A stretch of 64,000 bases of DNA from Candidatus Epulonipiscium viviparus (lineage in GTDB: Bacteria > Bacillota > Clostridia > Lachnospirales > Cellulosilyticaceae). A model generated the notes under the pieces. It saw nothing but the letters and a program-made list of their open reading frames with translations, was not told the DNA's origin and did not search any database. Within the stretch, counting starts at the first letter, position 1, and each line of letters begins with the position of its first letter. The stretch covers positions 2,497,302-2,561,301 of the forward strand of contig NZ_CP117982.1 of the NCBI RefSeq assembly GCF_030708075.1, written 5' to 3'. Of the stretch, positions 8,475 to 16,708 are shown in pieces. A program made the translations under genes and the position numbers.

Positions 8475-8959
8475 CACTGAGGCAGGGTGATGAGATAATT
8501 TTCTAGTTTGTTATCGATTAATACGTTGATATTTTTGGATTGCAAATATCTTATTGCAGGAACAATTTTGTATTTGTTGAAGAACAACTTGTGCTTAAAT
8601 TTTCGTGAATAGACTATCATGCAAGCCTTGTTAACCTGATGTTCGTGAATTGTGATTTGTTCTATATCGCACCAATCAATATGATAAAAAAACTTTTCGC
8701 AGCCAGTTTCTGAAAAGCCGCGCAACACACCAACGCTGCCAAATATTGCAACAAAAGCCAGTGTATTTCGAAGACTTTCTATAATCGTTTGGTCCATTTC
8801 CATCGGAAAAAATAGCATCGCAAAGAATATTATCATCGTAAAGGTAACGAGATCGTCTTTGCCCTTAATTTTGATCAACCGATTTCGTCGTATAACATAA
8901 TAGATTTCAAATATTACGACAGCAATAAGCACAAAACATATTAAATAATTAGCAACCAT
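8474..8959 (-). CDS. Small membrane protein of unknown function
   Basis: A 161-residue protein with an N-terminal membrane helix (about residues 4-22), a short basic cytoplasmic segment, and two further hydrophobic stretches near residues 40-55 and 67-80. A soluble, lysine-rich C-terminal domain of about 80 residues follows. The arrangement resembles DUF5673-type proteins of Gram-positive bacteria, but I cannot assign a function. It lies between the PTS genes and the propeller-like gene of the ula operon. Confidence 0.55.
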   Translation of the reverse strand: MVANYLICFVLIAVVIFEIYYVIRRNRLIKIKGKDDLVTFTMIIFFAMLFFPMEMDQTIIESLRNTLAFVAIFGSVGVLRGFSETGCEKFFYHIDWCDIEQITIHEHQVNKACMIVYSRKFKHKLFFNKYKIVPAIRYLQSKNINVLIDNKLENYLITLPQ

Positions 8960-8984
8960 GTTATCCCCACCCCATTTTTTTTAT

Positions 8985-9284
8985 CTATTTCATTTCTGCT
9001 GGAAAGTTGTTTTTCACTACATCTAGCAACACTGCCGTTACACCTTTAATATCCACAAGGTTTTTGGTTTCTGCAATAACGGCCTTGTTTGGAGGTAGCA
9101 TAGACGACCACTCAGGGCTTGTTAATACTATATCTGTGTTGGCTATAAACATCATGGCTTCTCCAAAAGCACAAGAATCTACATTGGCATCAATGCCATG
9201 TTGAGTACATATTTTTTTGACATTGATTTTTAATAAAGTACTAGTTCCCATACCGTTTCCACATACACATAAAATATTTAACAT
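8985..9284 (-). CDS. ulaB: PTS ascorbate-specific EIIB component
   Basis: A 99-residue EIIB of the ascorbate/galactitol superfamily. The N-terminal CVCGNGMGTS loop carries the phosphocysteine (Cys8). It passes phosphate from EIIA to the sugar bound by UlaA. A sequence of this length followed by the UlaA-type EIIC gene is the usual layout. The ATG at 9284 is preceded on the minus strand by an AAGGTGG ribosome site. Confidence 0.9.
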   Translation of the reverse strand: MLNILCVCGNGMGTSTLLKINVKKICTQHGIDANVDSCAFGEAMMFIANTDIVLTSPEWSSMLPPNKAVIAETKNLVDIKGVTAVLLDVVKNNFPAEMK

Positions 9285-9340
9285 AATTTTCCACCTTTCA
9301 AATTTAAGCCCAGCGGCAATGATGCTGAGCTATGTAGAGA

Positions 9341-10687
9341 TTAACCTGCTATTGGAATGCCTAATAATTGACCGATGCTTTGGAATATAAATACGATTGT
9401 AGTCCAAATTGTTGCCCAGTCCGAACTTCCAAACCACCATGCCAAGTCGGTCATGGCAATGGCCGCGGCAGAGCCCAAAATTTGTATTACGCCATTGATA
9501 ATAGTTATAATTAGAGCCGCTTTATATCCGCCAAACTTGTTTGCAAAAATTGAAATCGTTGCATTATCAAAGAACAATGGAATAAATCCTGGAACAATAA
9601 ATATTGGTGCGTTAAATAAAAATAATAACAATATTCCGGTTAATTGCCCAACGGTTCCTCCGATTAGTCCCAACACTACCGATTTTGGAGCAAAAGCAAA
9701 GATAGCAGAACAGTCCACACCTGCAACTGCGCCTGGAAGAAGTTTTTGCGATATACCCTGAAACGATAGCATAAGCTCGCCAACAAACATACGTACACCA
9801 GATAGCAAAACCACAATGTTCGCAGTAAGCGTTAGTGAAACCCATAGCAAAAAGATAAAGTCGTTGTGCAATACGGTTTGACCAAACCCAACTCGCAATT
9901 GATCGATTTCTTCACCGCCGATTATCAAGAAAATTGCGGCAACTGAGATTGCCATAATTAAAGCCGTAGCTATAACGCTGTCTTGAAGTATATTAACAGA
10001 CTCTGGTAATTTCTTTGTTTCGATGTCATCTTTTTCGGGATCACCCAATTTTGGAGCCACTTTATAGGCGATGTAGTTAAAAAGCATTTGCTGATGCGCG
10101 ATAGTAAACCCTGCTCCACCAGTTATTTCGTCGGTTGGCTTAATGAGTAGGGTTGACATAACGCCTTGATATACTGCGGTAACTGATGCAGCGATCAATA
10201 CTGTTGGGATCATGCCCAAATCTAAAAATCGCCATACAATAAAAGTGGCCACTGCTGATTGCTGCAGCATAATATTTCCAGTTAGAAACACGGCTCTAAT
10301 TTTGGTGTACTTTTGTAAGGCTACAAAAGTTAGGTTTAAGAGAAATGCTACTAAAAGTGTATATATTCCCCAACTAGCGCCGGTGCCAGTGCCTAAGATT
10401 TTGTCCATGGCCTCGAAACCAGCTGTCATTGTTGGGTATGTATTGAGTCCTGCGCCATTCATTCCAGTTGCAGATGTCATGGCATCTAAAAGCTTGTTGA
10501 AGTTTGCGATCAATGCACCAGAGCCCATTCCCATAATCAAAATACCGATTCCAGCTTTGACTGAACCGATAAAGGATTTTGAGAAGTTTTGACCCATGGC
10601 TTTGTATCCGATAAACACAACTATGCCCATGAGGATAAACGATTGACCAAAAATTTGTTCCAATAATAAATTTAAAATATATTCCAT
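9341..10687 (-). CDS. ulaA: PTS ascorbate-specific EIIC component (UlaA/SgaT)
   Basis: A 448-residue polytopic permease that takes up L-ascorbate with phosphorylation. It has about ten hydrophobic segments and family hallmarks such as MGMGSGALIANF, the AHQQMLF segment, GVRMFVGELMLSFQGIS and the GVDCSAIFAFAPKSV loop. The context (EIIB, EIIA, UlaG, UlaE, UlaF) supports ascorbate as substrate rather than galactitol. Confidence 0.93.
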   Translation of the reverse strand: MEYILNLLLEQIFGQSFILMGIVVFIGYKAMGQNFSKSFIGSVKAGIGILIMGMGSGALIANFNKLLDAMTSATGMNGAGLNTYPTMTAGFEAMDKILGTGTGASWGIYTLLVAFLLNLTFVALQKYTKIRAVFLTGNIMLQQSAVATFIVWRFLDLGMIPTVLIAASVTAVYQGVMSTLLIKPTDEITGGAGFTIAHQQMLFNYIAYKVAPKLGDPEKDDIETKKLPESVNILQDSVIATALIMAISVAAIFLIIGGEEIDQLRVGFGQTVLHNDFIFLLWVSLTLTANIVVLLSGVRMFVGELMLSFQGISQKLLPGAVAGVDCSAIFAFAPKSVVLGLIGGTVGQLTGILLLFLFNAPIFIVPGFIPLFFDNATISIFANKFGGYKAALIITIINGVIQILGSAAAIAMTDLAWWFGSSDWATIWTTIVFIFQSIGQLLGIPIAG

Positions 10688-10708
10688 TAATTCACCTCTG
10701 TTTGTTTA

Positions 10709-11554
10709 TTAATAATTTTCTAACAGTAGTTCTAAATATTTTGCCACCCCATCGTTATCATTTGTATATGTAACAAAAGTCGCAACATCTTTTAAAACTT
10801 GTTGAGCATTGCCCATTGCTATTTTGTGTGTGGCGCAGTCAAACATGCTTAGGTCGTTGTCGTAGTCGCCAAAGATACATACGTTATCTGCCGTAAGATT
10901 TAGGTCTGCTAGTACTTTAAGTACGGCAACCTTTTTGGATACAGTTTTATCGAATACTCCCACTAAGCCATAGCCGGTGCTTTCGGCACATACGCCTACT
11001 GTTTGCGCTATAAAGTCGAAATAGTCTCGTGCTTTTTCGTGATCTTCTTCGGCAACGATGATTTTGAAGGTATCTGCTATTGCCGGCCAAGGGTGATTGT
11101 GTTCAAGTTCCGTGAGATCGAAGTGTGCAACAAAGTTGTGCTTGAGTGCAAGCGCTGTATAATTGCTAAATCGTTGCAGTAGTTTTGGAGAGTTTGCAGT
11201 GAGGTATACTTTGTTTGCGGTATATATAATAAATTGGAGTTGCCTACTTTTTATATAGTCAAAAACTTGTGCCGCAGGAGCAGGTTGTATGGGAATCTTC
11301 CATAGCGTGTCGCGGCCCTTGGTGATGATGGCACCGTTTTGAGATATAACATAGTCGCAACCACCCAATATGTTTTCGTATAAATCAAGCATATTTTGAC
11401 TTCTGCCAGAGGCAAAGCACAAGTTGATTCCCTGTGCTCGGCAGTCTAGCAATGCGCGCTTGGTGCGATCGCTGATTTCGTTTTGATTGTTTAGAAGTGT
11501 ACCATCTAAGTCGCAAACAATTAGTTTGATGTCATCTTTTTTAGCTATTAGCAT
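10709..11554 (-). CDS. HAD-superfamily Cof-type phosphatase
   Basis: A 281-residue Cof/YidA-like hydrolase. Motif I is DLDGTLL near residue 15, motif II is the SGR in ASGRSQ, and motif IV is the GDYDNDLSMF loop. The large C2 cap domain is present. Such enzymes dephosphorylate sugar phosphates or flavins with low specificity. It is packed between the EIIA and EIIC genes, suggesting it removes a phosphorylated sugar or by-product in this pathway. Confidence 0.85.
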   Translation of the reverse strand: MLIAKKDDIKLIVCDLDGTLLNNQNEISDRTKRALLDCRAQGINLCFASGRSQNMLDLYENILGGCDYVISQNGAIITKGRDTLWKIPIQPAPAAQVFDYIKSRQLQFIIYTANKVYLTANSPKLLQRFSNYTALALKHNFVAHFDLTELEHNHPWPAIADTFKIIVAEEDHEKARDYFDFIAQTVGVCAESTGYGLVGVFDKTVSKKVAVLKVLADLNLTADNVCIFGDYDNDLSMFDCATHKIAMGNAQQVLKDVATFVTYTNDNDGVAKYLELLLENY

Positions 11555-11557
11555 GGG

Positions 11558-12028
11558 TTACTCCTCTAGTTGCGCCGCAAAGTATTGATCCAATTCTAGC
11601 AAATCTTCTACATTTTTGGCTTCCAACATCTTTTCTGTAAAGTCCTCAAGGCTTAAGAGTTCTGCCAATTTTTGCATATTTTCCATATGTTGGTCATTGT
11701 TTTCGGAAGCCAACACAAAAAACAGCTCTGCATCTTTGTCGGGATCGCCCGCTTCAAACGAAACAGGTTGCTCAACCTTCATAAAGCAAATAGCAGTTTG
11801 GTTAACTCCTTCGGCACCTTCTTGAGAGTGTGGCATGGCAATGTGAGGTGCTAATACGATATATGGTCCGTATTTCTTAACGGACTCGATCATGGCCTCG
11901 ATATATTTAGGCTCGATAGCACCTTCGTCGATCAGTGGTTGCGCTGAAGCAAATAGAGATTCCTCCCAGCTATCAAATTTTTGGTGAAAAGAATATCTTT
12001 TTGCATCTACTAACTCTTTTAATATCAT
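11558..12028 (-). CDS. ulaC: PTS ascorbate-specific EIIA component
   Basis: A 156-residue EIIA of the fructose/mannitol fold. The phosphorylated histidine lies in APHIAMPHSQEGAEGV, the conserved pattern for UlaC and related EIIA proteins. It receives phosphate from HPr and gives it to UlaB. It is 3 bases from the HAD gene and 12 bases from ulaG. Confidence 0.9.
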   Translation of the reverse strand: MILKELVDAKRYSFHQKFDSWEESLFASAQPLIDEGAIEPKYIEAMIESVKKYGPYIVLAPHIAMPHSQEGAEGVNQTAICFMKVEQPVSFEAGDPDKDAELFFVLASENNDQHMENMQKLAELLSLEDFTEKMLEAKNVEDLLELDQYFAAQLEE

Positions 12029-12040
12029 AACGACTCCTTT

Positions 12041-13111
12041 CTATAACATGGAACGGAACGGAAGGTCTGGCTCATGAGAAAACGCATCTTGAAAACCTCT
12101 GTCATACATATATTGCAGTTTATCTTTGTCTTGTGGCCACATAAACATTCCGCCAACTTCTAATATAAATGGCTTAAAAGCATATTGCAGTCTGTGGCGT
12201 CTCATTTCCCACAAAGTTAAGATTTCTGCAGGGTCGGCCTTAAAATTGGTCCAGATGTCGTGGTGGATAGGTATAACCACTTGGGTATTTAAGCACTCCG
12301 CCATTCTAAGGATGTCGATTGCAGACAATTTGTCGGTCATTCCTCTAGGGTTTTCGCCAAATGAGCCTAGGGCAACATCGATTTTATAGTCATTCCCATG
12401 TTTTGCAAAGTAGTTAGAGTAGTGTGAATCTCCAGAGTGATACACGTTTCCTCCAGGTGTGTTAAATAAATAGTTTACTGCCAAATCATCCATATCTTGT
12501 GGCATGTTATTTGTGAGAGCTCCCACCGCGTGCCCGTGAGCAGTAACTAATTCTGTTCTGTCAAAAGAATCTAATGCAACGATTTCTATATCTTTGACCT
12601 GAATTTTGTCTCCAGGACGAACGGTAACGCATCTATCTGCAGGTACGCCCCACTTGAGCCAAAGGTCAACGCAAGATTTTGGCCCGATAAATTTAACATC
12701 TGCAGAACAATTTTGAATCACTGCCGCGGCAACATTTTCGTCGATGTGATCGCCATGGTCATGCGTTGCCAACACTGCGTCTAAATTTTTTATTGCAAAA
12801 GGATCAATAACACAAGGGACATTTCTTAAATTAGGTTGTAATTTTTCGCAACCAATCATTCGTCTATGCTGATGCCCAGGCGCCATTAGGCCATCTCCGT
12901 GAGAGCGCTTGCCGGTCTTAACCCACAAATCGACTAATACGTTGGCATTGCTTTCGGACTTGAGCCATAATCCAGTACATCCAAGCCACCACATCGCGAC
13001 GCTACCTTTTGGAACAGTTGTTTCGTCGATCTCTTCGTTTAACCAAGTGCCCCATTCTGGAAACGTGCTCAAAATCCAACTTTCTCTGGTAATTTCATTA
13101 ACTTTGCTCAT
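12041..13111 (-). CDS. ulaG: L-ascorbate-6-phosphate lactonase UlaG
   Basis: A 356-residue metallo-beta-lactamase-fold lactonase that opens L-ascorbate 6-phosphate to 3-keto-L-gulonate 6-phosphate. It shows the family N-terminus ([22 protein letters not shown]), the metal motif THDHGDH and the downstream [10 protein letters not shown]. Length is within two residues of remembered E. coli UlaG. The start is ATG 13111, preceded on the minus strand by CGGAGGG. It is the first gene of the minus-strand operon. Confidence 0.96.
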   Translation of the reverse strand: MSKVNEITRESWILSTFPEWGTWLNEEIDETTVPKGSVAMWWLGCTGLWLKSESNANVLVDLWVKTGKRSHGDGLMAPGHQHRRMIGCEKLQPNLRNVPCVIDPFAIKNLDAVLATHDHGDHIDENVAAAVIQNCSADVKFIGPKSCVDLWLKWGVPADRCVTVRPGDKIQVKDIEIVALDSFDRTELVTAHGHAVGALTNNMPQDMDDLAVNYLFNTPGGNVYHSGDSHYSNYFAKHGNDYKIDVALGSFGENPRGMTDKLSAIDILRMAECLNTQVVIPIHHDIWTNFKADPAEILTLWEMRRHRLQYAFKPFILEVGGMFMWPQDKDKLQYMYDRGFQDAFSHEPDLPFRSML

Positions 13112-13160
13112 ATTTTCCCTCCGCATAATTAGATGTTAAAGCTCAAAAAACTAACTAGTT

Positions 13161-13177
13161 GATATGTAATACATATC
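13161..13177. promoter_or_regulatory. Palindromic candidate operator, ula promoter
   Basis: GATATGT-AAT-ACATATC is a 17-bp inverted repeat about 35 bases downstream of the predicted ula start point. It is a plausible repressor site for the DeoR-family protein encoded next door (inference). Confidence 0.5.
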
Positions 13178-13182
13178 CCGTA

Positions 13183-13203
13183 TTCAATATTAAGTGTATT
13201 GAA
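13183..13203. promoter_or_regulatory. Second inverted repeat, ula promoter
   Basis: TTCAATA-7-TATTGAA (arms 13183-13189 and 13197-13203) lies just downstream of the predicted -10 box of the ula promoter, where bound repressor would block initiation. Its sequence differs from the first palindrome. Confidence 0.45.
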
Positions 13204-13216
13204 CGTTGTAATGTAT

Positions 13217-13245
13217 ATTTTAAGGCTCTTATGTTTGTTTGTCAA
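13217..13245 (-). promoter_or_regulatory. Promoter of the ula operon
   Basis: Minus-strand TTGACA (13245-13240) and TAAAAT (13222-13217) are 17 bases apart. Transcription would start near 13210, about 100 bases before ulaG. From here to 13412 the sequence is AT-rich and I see no gene. Confidence 0.65.
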
Positions 13246-13412
13246 CTTAATTTTAGATGCTATCGTAATTTTATGAATAATAGATAAGTTTTAAAATGAA
13301 AAATAGATAAAAAAATTAAATATATTCTAAAAAAATTCATGAAAAAATAAAAACGCTCATAAAAGACAAAATTCCTAGAGATATATCTATAACAGCATTT
13401 TTTTTCGTGAAA

Positions 13413-14174
13413 TTATACAATGATTACAGGTATATTTACTTTTTCGAATCCATTACGATCAACCTCTGTGATTTCGGAGTCAGTTATTAAGCAAGAAATC
13501 TGGTCGATAGAGCCGCTGGAAAAATTATTGGGTTTTAGTATTTTGTAACTTTCGGCAACGATATAGATGCTACCCTGAGTTTGGGAAATCATTTCTTTGT
13601 TGATTTGCGTTTCTTGCATAATGGCGGTACTGATGCCAGTGTTATAATCGATGCCGCTAACTCCGAGGAAGCATTTGGAGGCAGAGATATTTTTTAAAAT
13701 ATGTGTAGCAAAGTCTCCAATCATCGATTGTTTGCCAGGATTGATTTGTCCTCCGGTAAGCATAACTTCTATATTATAAGGAATGTTTTTGGACAAGATA
13801 TTTCCATTATTAGTCACAACTATAACATGTTTGTCATTTATATAGTCCAAAATATTTAAAGCAGTAGAGCTCGAGTTGATAAAGATAATATCATCTTCTT
13901 GAATTAGTGTCGCGGCATATTGAGCAATGCGTTCTTTATTGCTAGAGAGTTTGTTGGGCTCGGAAGAATATGAAGGAGGTAAGATTAGTGTGGCGCCACC
14001 GTAATGCCGAATTAAGAGGTGCTGCTCTTCGAGATATTTGAGATCGCGTCGAATAGTTAGAGGAGAGGTATTCAGTAACTTAGATAGCTGATCATTGCTT
14101 ATTGCAGGAGTGGTTTTTAAATATTTTATAATATCGTTGCGGCGTTTATTGATAATTGATTGAGGAGTTTTCAT
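13413..14174 (-). CDS. DeoR-family transcriptional regulator
   Basis: A 253-residue sugar-phosphate-responsive regulator. Residues 1-60 form the DeoR helix-turn-helix (ISNDQLSKLLNTSPLTIRRDLKYLEEQHLLIRHYGGA) and the rest is the DeoRC sensor domain with the INSSSTALN phosphate loop and VVTNNGN. It lies between the ula operon (same strand, downstream) and the divergently transcribed sulfoquinovose cluster, so it could control either. Ascorbate operons use the DeoR protein UlaR, and E. coli sulfoquinovose genes use the DeoR protein CsqR (YihW), so both assignments are reasonable. Confidence 0.85.
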   Translation of the reverse strand: MKTPQSIINKRRNDIIKYLKTTPAISNDQLSKLLNTSPLTIRRDLKYLEEQHLLIRHYGGATLILPPSYSSEPNKLSSNKERIAQYAATLIQEDDIIFINSSSTALNILDYINDKHVIVVTNNGNILSKNIPYNIEVMLTGGQINPGKQSMIGDFATHILKNISASKCFLGVSGIDYNTGISTAIMQETQINKEMISQTQGSIYIVAESYKILKPNNFSSGSIDQISCLITDSEITEVDRNGFEKVNIPVIIV

Positions 14175-14297
14175 TCCAAAATTCCTTTCTGAATAAATTG
14201 TATTTTTGGTTTAATATTACAAATTTTGATAAGTATATCATATTTTTGGGAACATTTACAAATAAGATTGTTATAAAACGTATTTACTTATAGGGTA

Positions 14298-14344
14298 TAT
14301 CACTAAAAATAGTACACAAATTTTAGTAATAATATTTAGTGATA
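14298..14344. promoter_or_regulatory. Split inverted repeat in the divergent intergenic region
   Basis: TATCACTAAA (14298-14307) and its exact reverse complement TTTAGTGATA (14335-14344) flank a 27-base AT-rich spacer, between the deoR gene and the sulfoquinovose operon. The second arm ends 32 bases before the -35 box at 14377. A paired operator bridging two regulator dimers is the simplest reading. Confidence 0.45.
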
Positions 14345-14376
14345 ATAGAGAAAAACGAAAAAATAGAAAAATATAG

Positions 14377-14405
14377 TTGCAGGAAATATTTTCTTGTGGT
14401 AATAT
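14377..14405 (+). promoter_or_regulatory. Promoter of the sulfoquinovose cluster
   Basis: TTGCAG (14377-14382) and TAATAT (14400-14405) are 17 bases apart, giving a start near 14412 and a leader of about 50 nt before the first gene. Confidence 0.6.
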
Positions 14406-14464
14406 TGCTTTAGTTAATAGAATTAATTAATTGTGATAGTAAATATGATGAATTGGAGGCAATT

Positions 14465-15145
14465 ATGAAATATTTTTTAGATAGCGCAAAAATTGAAGAA
14501 ATTAAAGAAGCATATAACACGTTTGGAATCGATGGGGTAACCACAAACCCAAGACATATTCAACTTAGTGGCAAACCGTTTTTAACAGTAGTCAAAGAAT
14601 TGGCCGACTGGGTTAAAGAAGAAGGTTTAGAGGGTATCGATAGATTTCCAATCTCGGTAGAAATTAATCCGCATCTGGATAATGCGGCAGATATGATTAC
14701 GGAAGCTAAAAAAATTGCAGCTATATCCGAGAACTTTGCTATTAAAATTCCATCAACTGCGGCAGGAATAGAAGCGTCAAGAAAGTTGGAAAAAGAAGGT
14801 ATCAGAACAAATGTAACTCTCGTATTTTCTACTGCTCAAGCGATTTTGCCAGCAAAGAATAATGCGTTATTTATGTCTCCGTTTATAGGTTGGAAAGAGG
14901 CAAACGGTGAAGATTGTAAAAAGTATATTGAAGATATTGTAACTATATATAATAAATTTGGATATAAAACTGAGATAATCTGTGCCGCCATTCGAAATCC
15001 AAAGCAAATCGTAGAATGTGCCGTTGCGGGGGCGCATATCGTTACTACCGCGTTAGACGTTTACAAAGATGCGATGAAACATCCGTTTACAAACCAGGGA
15101 CTAGACACTTTTATTGCTGCATGGGATAACACAATTACAGAATAA
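14465..15145 (+). CDS. sftT: 6-deoxy-6-sulfofructose transaldolase candidate (SftT/SqvA)
   Basis: A 226-residue transaldolase of the small FSA/TalC type. Lys94 in AIKIPST is the expected Schiff-base lysine; Asp6 and the TTNPR motif at 26-30 are the other active-site elements. Ordinary fructose-6-phosphate aldolases fit the fold too, but linkage to a sulfoquinovosidase and a sulfolactaldehyde-reductase-like gene points to SftT/SqvA. That enzyme cleaves sulfofructose and moves dihydroxyacetone to glyceraldehyde 3-phosphate, giving fructose 6-phosphate and sulfolactaldehyde. TTGGAGGC at 14453-14460 supports ATG 14465. First gene of the operon. Confidence 0.8.
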   Translation: MKYFLDSAKIEEIKEAYNTFGIDGVTTNPRHIQLSGKPFLTVVKELADWVKEEGLEGIDRFPISVEINPHLDNAADMITEAKKIAAISENFAIKIPSTAAGIEASRKLEKEGIRTNVTLVFSTAQAILPAKNNALFMSPFIGWKEANGEDCKKYIEDIVTIYNKFGYKTEIICAAIRNPKQIVECAVAGAHIVTTALDVYKDAMKHPFTNQGLDTFIAAWDNTITE

Positions 15146-15169
15146 AATTAGTAAAAGGAGTTAACTATT

Positions 15170-16027
15170 ATGAAAATAGGATTTATTGGACTTGGAATAA
15201 TGGGAGAGTCCATGAGCGAAAATATCGTTAAAAAACACGATGACGAAGTTTTTGTATTCGACTATGTTGCGGAGAAAGTGGCATTGCTAAAATCTAAAGG
15301 GGCGATCCCATGTGATAACGCAGTAGAGTTGGCAAAAAAATCTGATCTAATCATTTCTATGGTTCCAAAATCAGAGCATTCAAAGCAATTATATACCGAA
15401 ATTTTACCCGCGTTAGATGCCACCAAAATTTGTATTGACATGAGCACGATAGATCCATCTGTTTCTATAGAAATATCAAAATTTGTTAAGGCAACTGGGG
15501 CAGAATTTATAGATGCGCCAGTGGTTAAGTCTAAGGCTGCTGCAATTTCGGCAACTCTCGGAATATATGTCGGAGGAGACATCGCAACGTACGAAAAGGT
15601 GAAGCCTATCTTGCTATATATGGGCAACAACACAATACACCTTGGCGACAACGGAAAAGGCCTGGTAATGAAGGTTGCTCACAATGCGCTCGTTTCTCAA
15701 ATTCAAAATGGTGTGAACGAAACTATAACAATAGCTCTGAAAAATAATATTTCTGTAGAAGATTATGCAACCGCAGTTTCTTATGGCGGTGGTCAAAATT
15801 TTTATCTCGATTCGAAAGCAAAGCCTATTGCAGAAAATAACTTTACCACTGCCTTCTCTGTAGAAAATATGGCAAAAGATATTGATATATGCGTAAATTT
15901 GGCGGCAGAGTGCGCGGTAAATGTGCCAGGTGTTGAAGTGGCGAAGGCAGTTTACGATAAGTCGCTAGAGCTAGGCTACGGCAAAGAAGATTTTTCTGCG
16001 ACAATAAAAACTGTACGAGGTGAGTAG
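15170..16027 (+). CDS. 3-sulfolactaldehyde reductase candidate (beta-hydroxyacid dehydrogenase family)
   Basis: A 285-residue NAD(P)-dependent dehydrogenase. It has the Rossmann motif GFIGLGIMG at 4-12 and the catalytic lysine Lys168 in GLVMKVAHN. The substrate motif, usually DAPVSGG in 3-hydroxyisobutyrate dehydrogenase, reads DAPVVKSK at 115-122. E. coli YihU, which reduces sulfolactaldehyde to DHPS, also departs from SGG here, which suits a sulfonate rather than a carboxylate. It would supply DHPS to the glycyl-radical enzyme downstream and reoxidise NADH. A GarR or tartronate semialdehyde reductase role is the alternative. Confidence 0.78.
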   Translation: MKIGFIGLGIMGESMSENIVKKHDDEVFVFDYVAEKVALLKSKGAIPCDNAVELAKKSDLIISMVPKSEHSKQLYTEILPALDATKICIDMSTIDPSVSIEISKFVKATGAEFIDAPVVKSKAAAISATLGIYVGGDIATYEKVKPILLYMGNNTIHLGDNGKGLVMKVAHNALVSQIQNGVNETITIALKNNISVEDYATAVSYGGGQNFYLDSKAKPIAENNFTTAFSVENMAKDIDICVNLAAECAVNVPGVEVAKAVYDKSLELGYGKEDFSATIKTVRGE

Positions 16028-16690
16028 ATGATTGCTAAGCTGAATTCACTAAATGATGTAGAAGTCAAAGATGTAACGAGCAGTGATTTTAAAACGTACG
16101 GAAAAATATTGGATGGCTACGATTTTACTGATCTGCTAGATTTTATGGCTACAACTGAGGTGCCTGCAGAGGGCAATATTTACGTTGCTTCTGTAGCAGA
16201 AATGGAAAAATTTCCTATATATAAAACACTGAAAAATACGTTCTATGGTGGAATGGACATTCAAATCGGATATTGTAATGGCAAAAACAGTACCTACAAC
16301 GGCTTCGAATATCATAAATGTAGCGAAATCAATATTGCAGTAACAGATTTTATGCTAGTACTAGGTCATACATGGGATATGGTAGATAACACGTTTAAAG
16401 TGGAAGATGCGGAGGTGTTCTTTGTTCCAAAAGGCACCGCGTTAGAAATGTATCAAACTACTTTGCACCTGTCGCCTTGCAAGGTTTGCGACTCTGGGTT
16501 TAAGGATGTCGTAATATTATTAAAAGGAACGAACGATACAACGTTCAAAAAAACCGAAGCAGTCTCGCAAGAAGACGAAATTTTGTTATTCCAAAACAAG
16601 TGGGTCATTGCGCATAAAGATAGAGAGCCACTTGTAAAGGCGGGAGCGCACATCGGATTGCTGGGCGAAAATAAAGAGCTGAAATATTAA
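16028..16690 (+). CDS. DUF4867 protein, candidate sulfoquinovose isomerase (SftI/SqvD type)
   Basis: A 220-residue cupin-like protein that I recognise as DUF4867 by segments such as YGGMDIQIGYCNG, YHKCSEINIA, LGHTWDMVDN and FFVPKGTALEMYQTTLHLSPC. The His and Glu in the EYHKCSEIN segment are plausible metal ligands. As I recall, DUF4867 proteins sit in transaldolase-type sulfoquinovose clusters of Firmicutes as the isomerase making 6-deoxy-6-sulfofructose. The start codon abuts the stop of the preceding gene, so the two are translationally coupled. Confidence 0.72.
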   Translation: MIAKLNSLNDVEVKDVTSSDFKTYGKILDGYDFTDLLDFMATTEVPAEGNIYVASVAEMEKFPIYKTLKNTFYGGMDIQIGYCNGKNSTYNGFEYHKCSEINIAVTDFMLVLGHTWDMVDNTFKVEDAEVFFVPKGTALEMYQTTLHLSPCKVCDSGFKDVVILLKGTNDTTFKKTEAVSQEDEILLFQNKWVIAHKDREPLVKAGAHIGLLGENKELKY

Positions 16691-16708
16691 ATATAGGCGG
16701 GTGAACAG

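Noticed and set aside
14465-15145. Ordinary transaldolase of the pentose phosphate pathway
   Set aside because: Possible by fold, but the gene is the first of a sulfoquinovosidase operon and is not next to transketolase or pentose genes.
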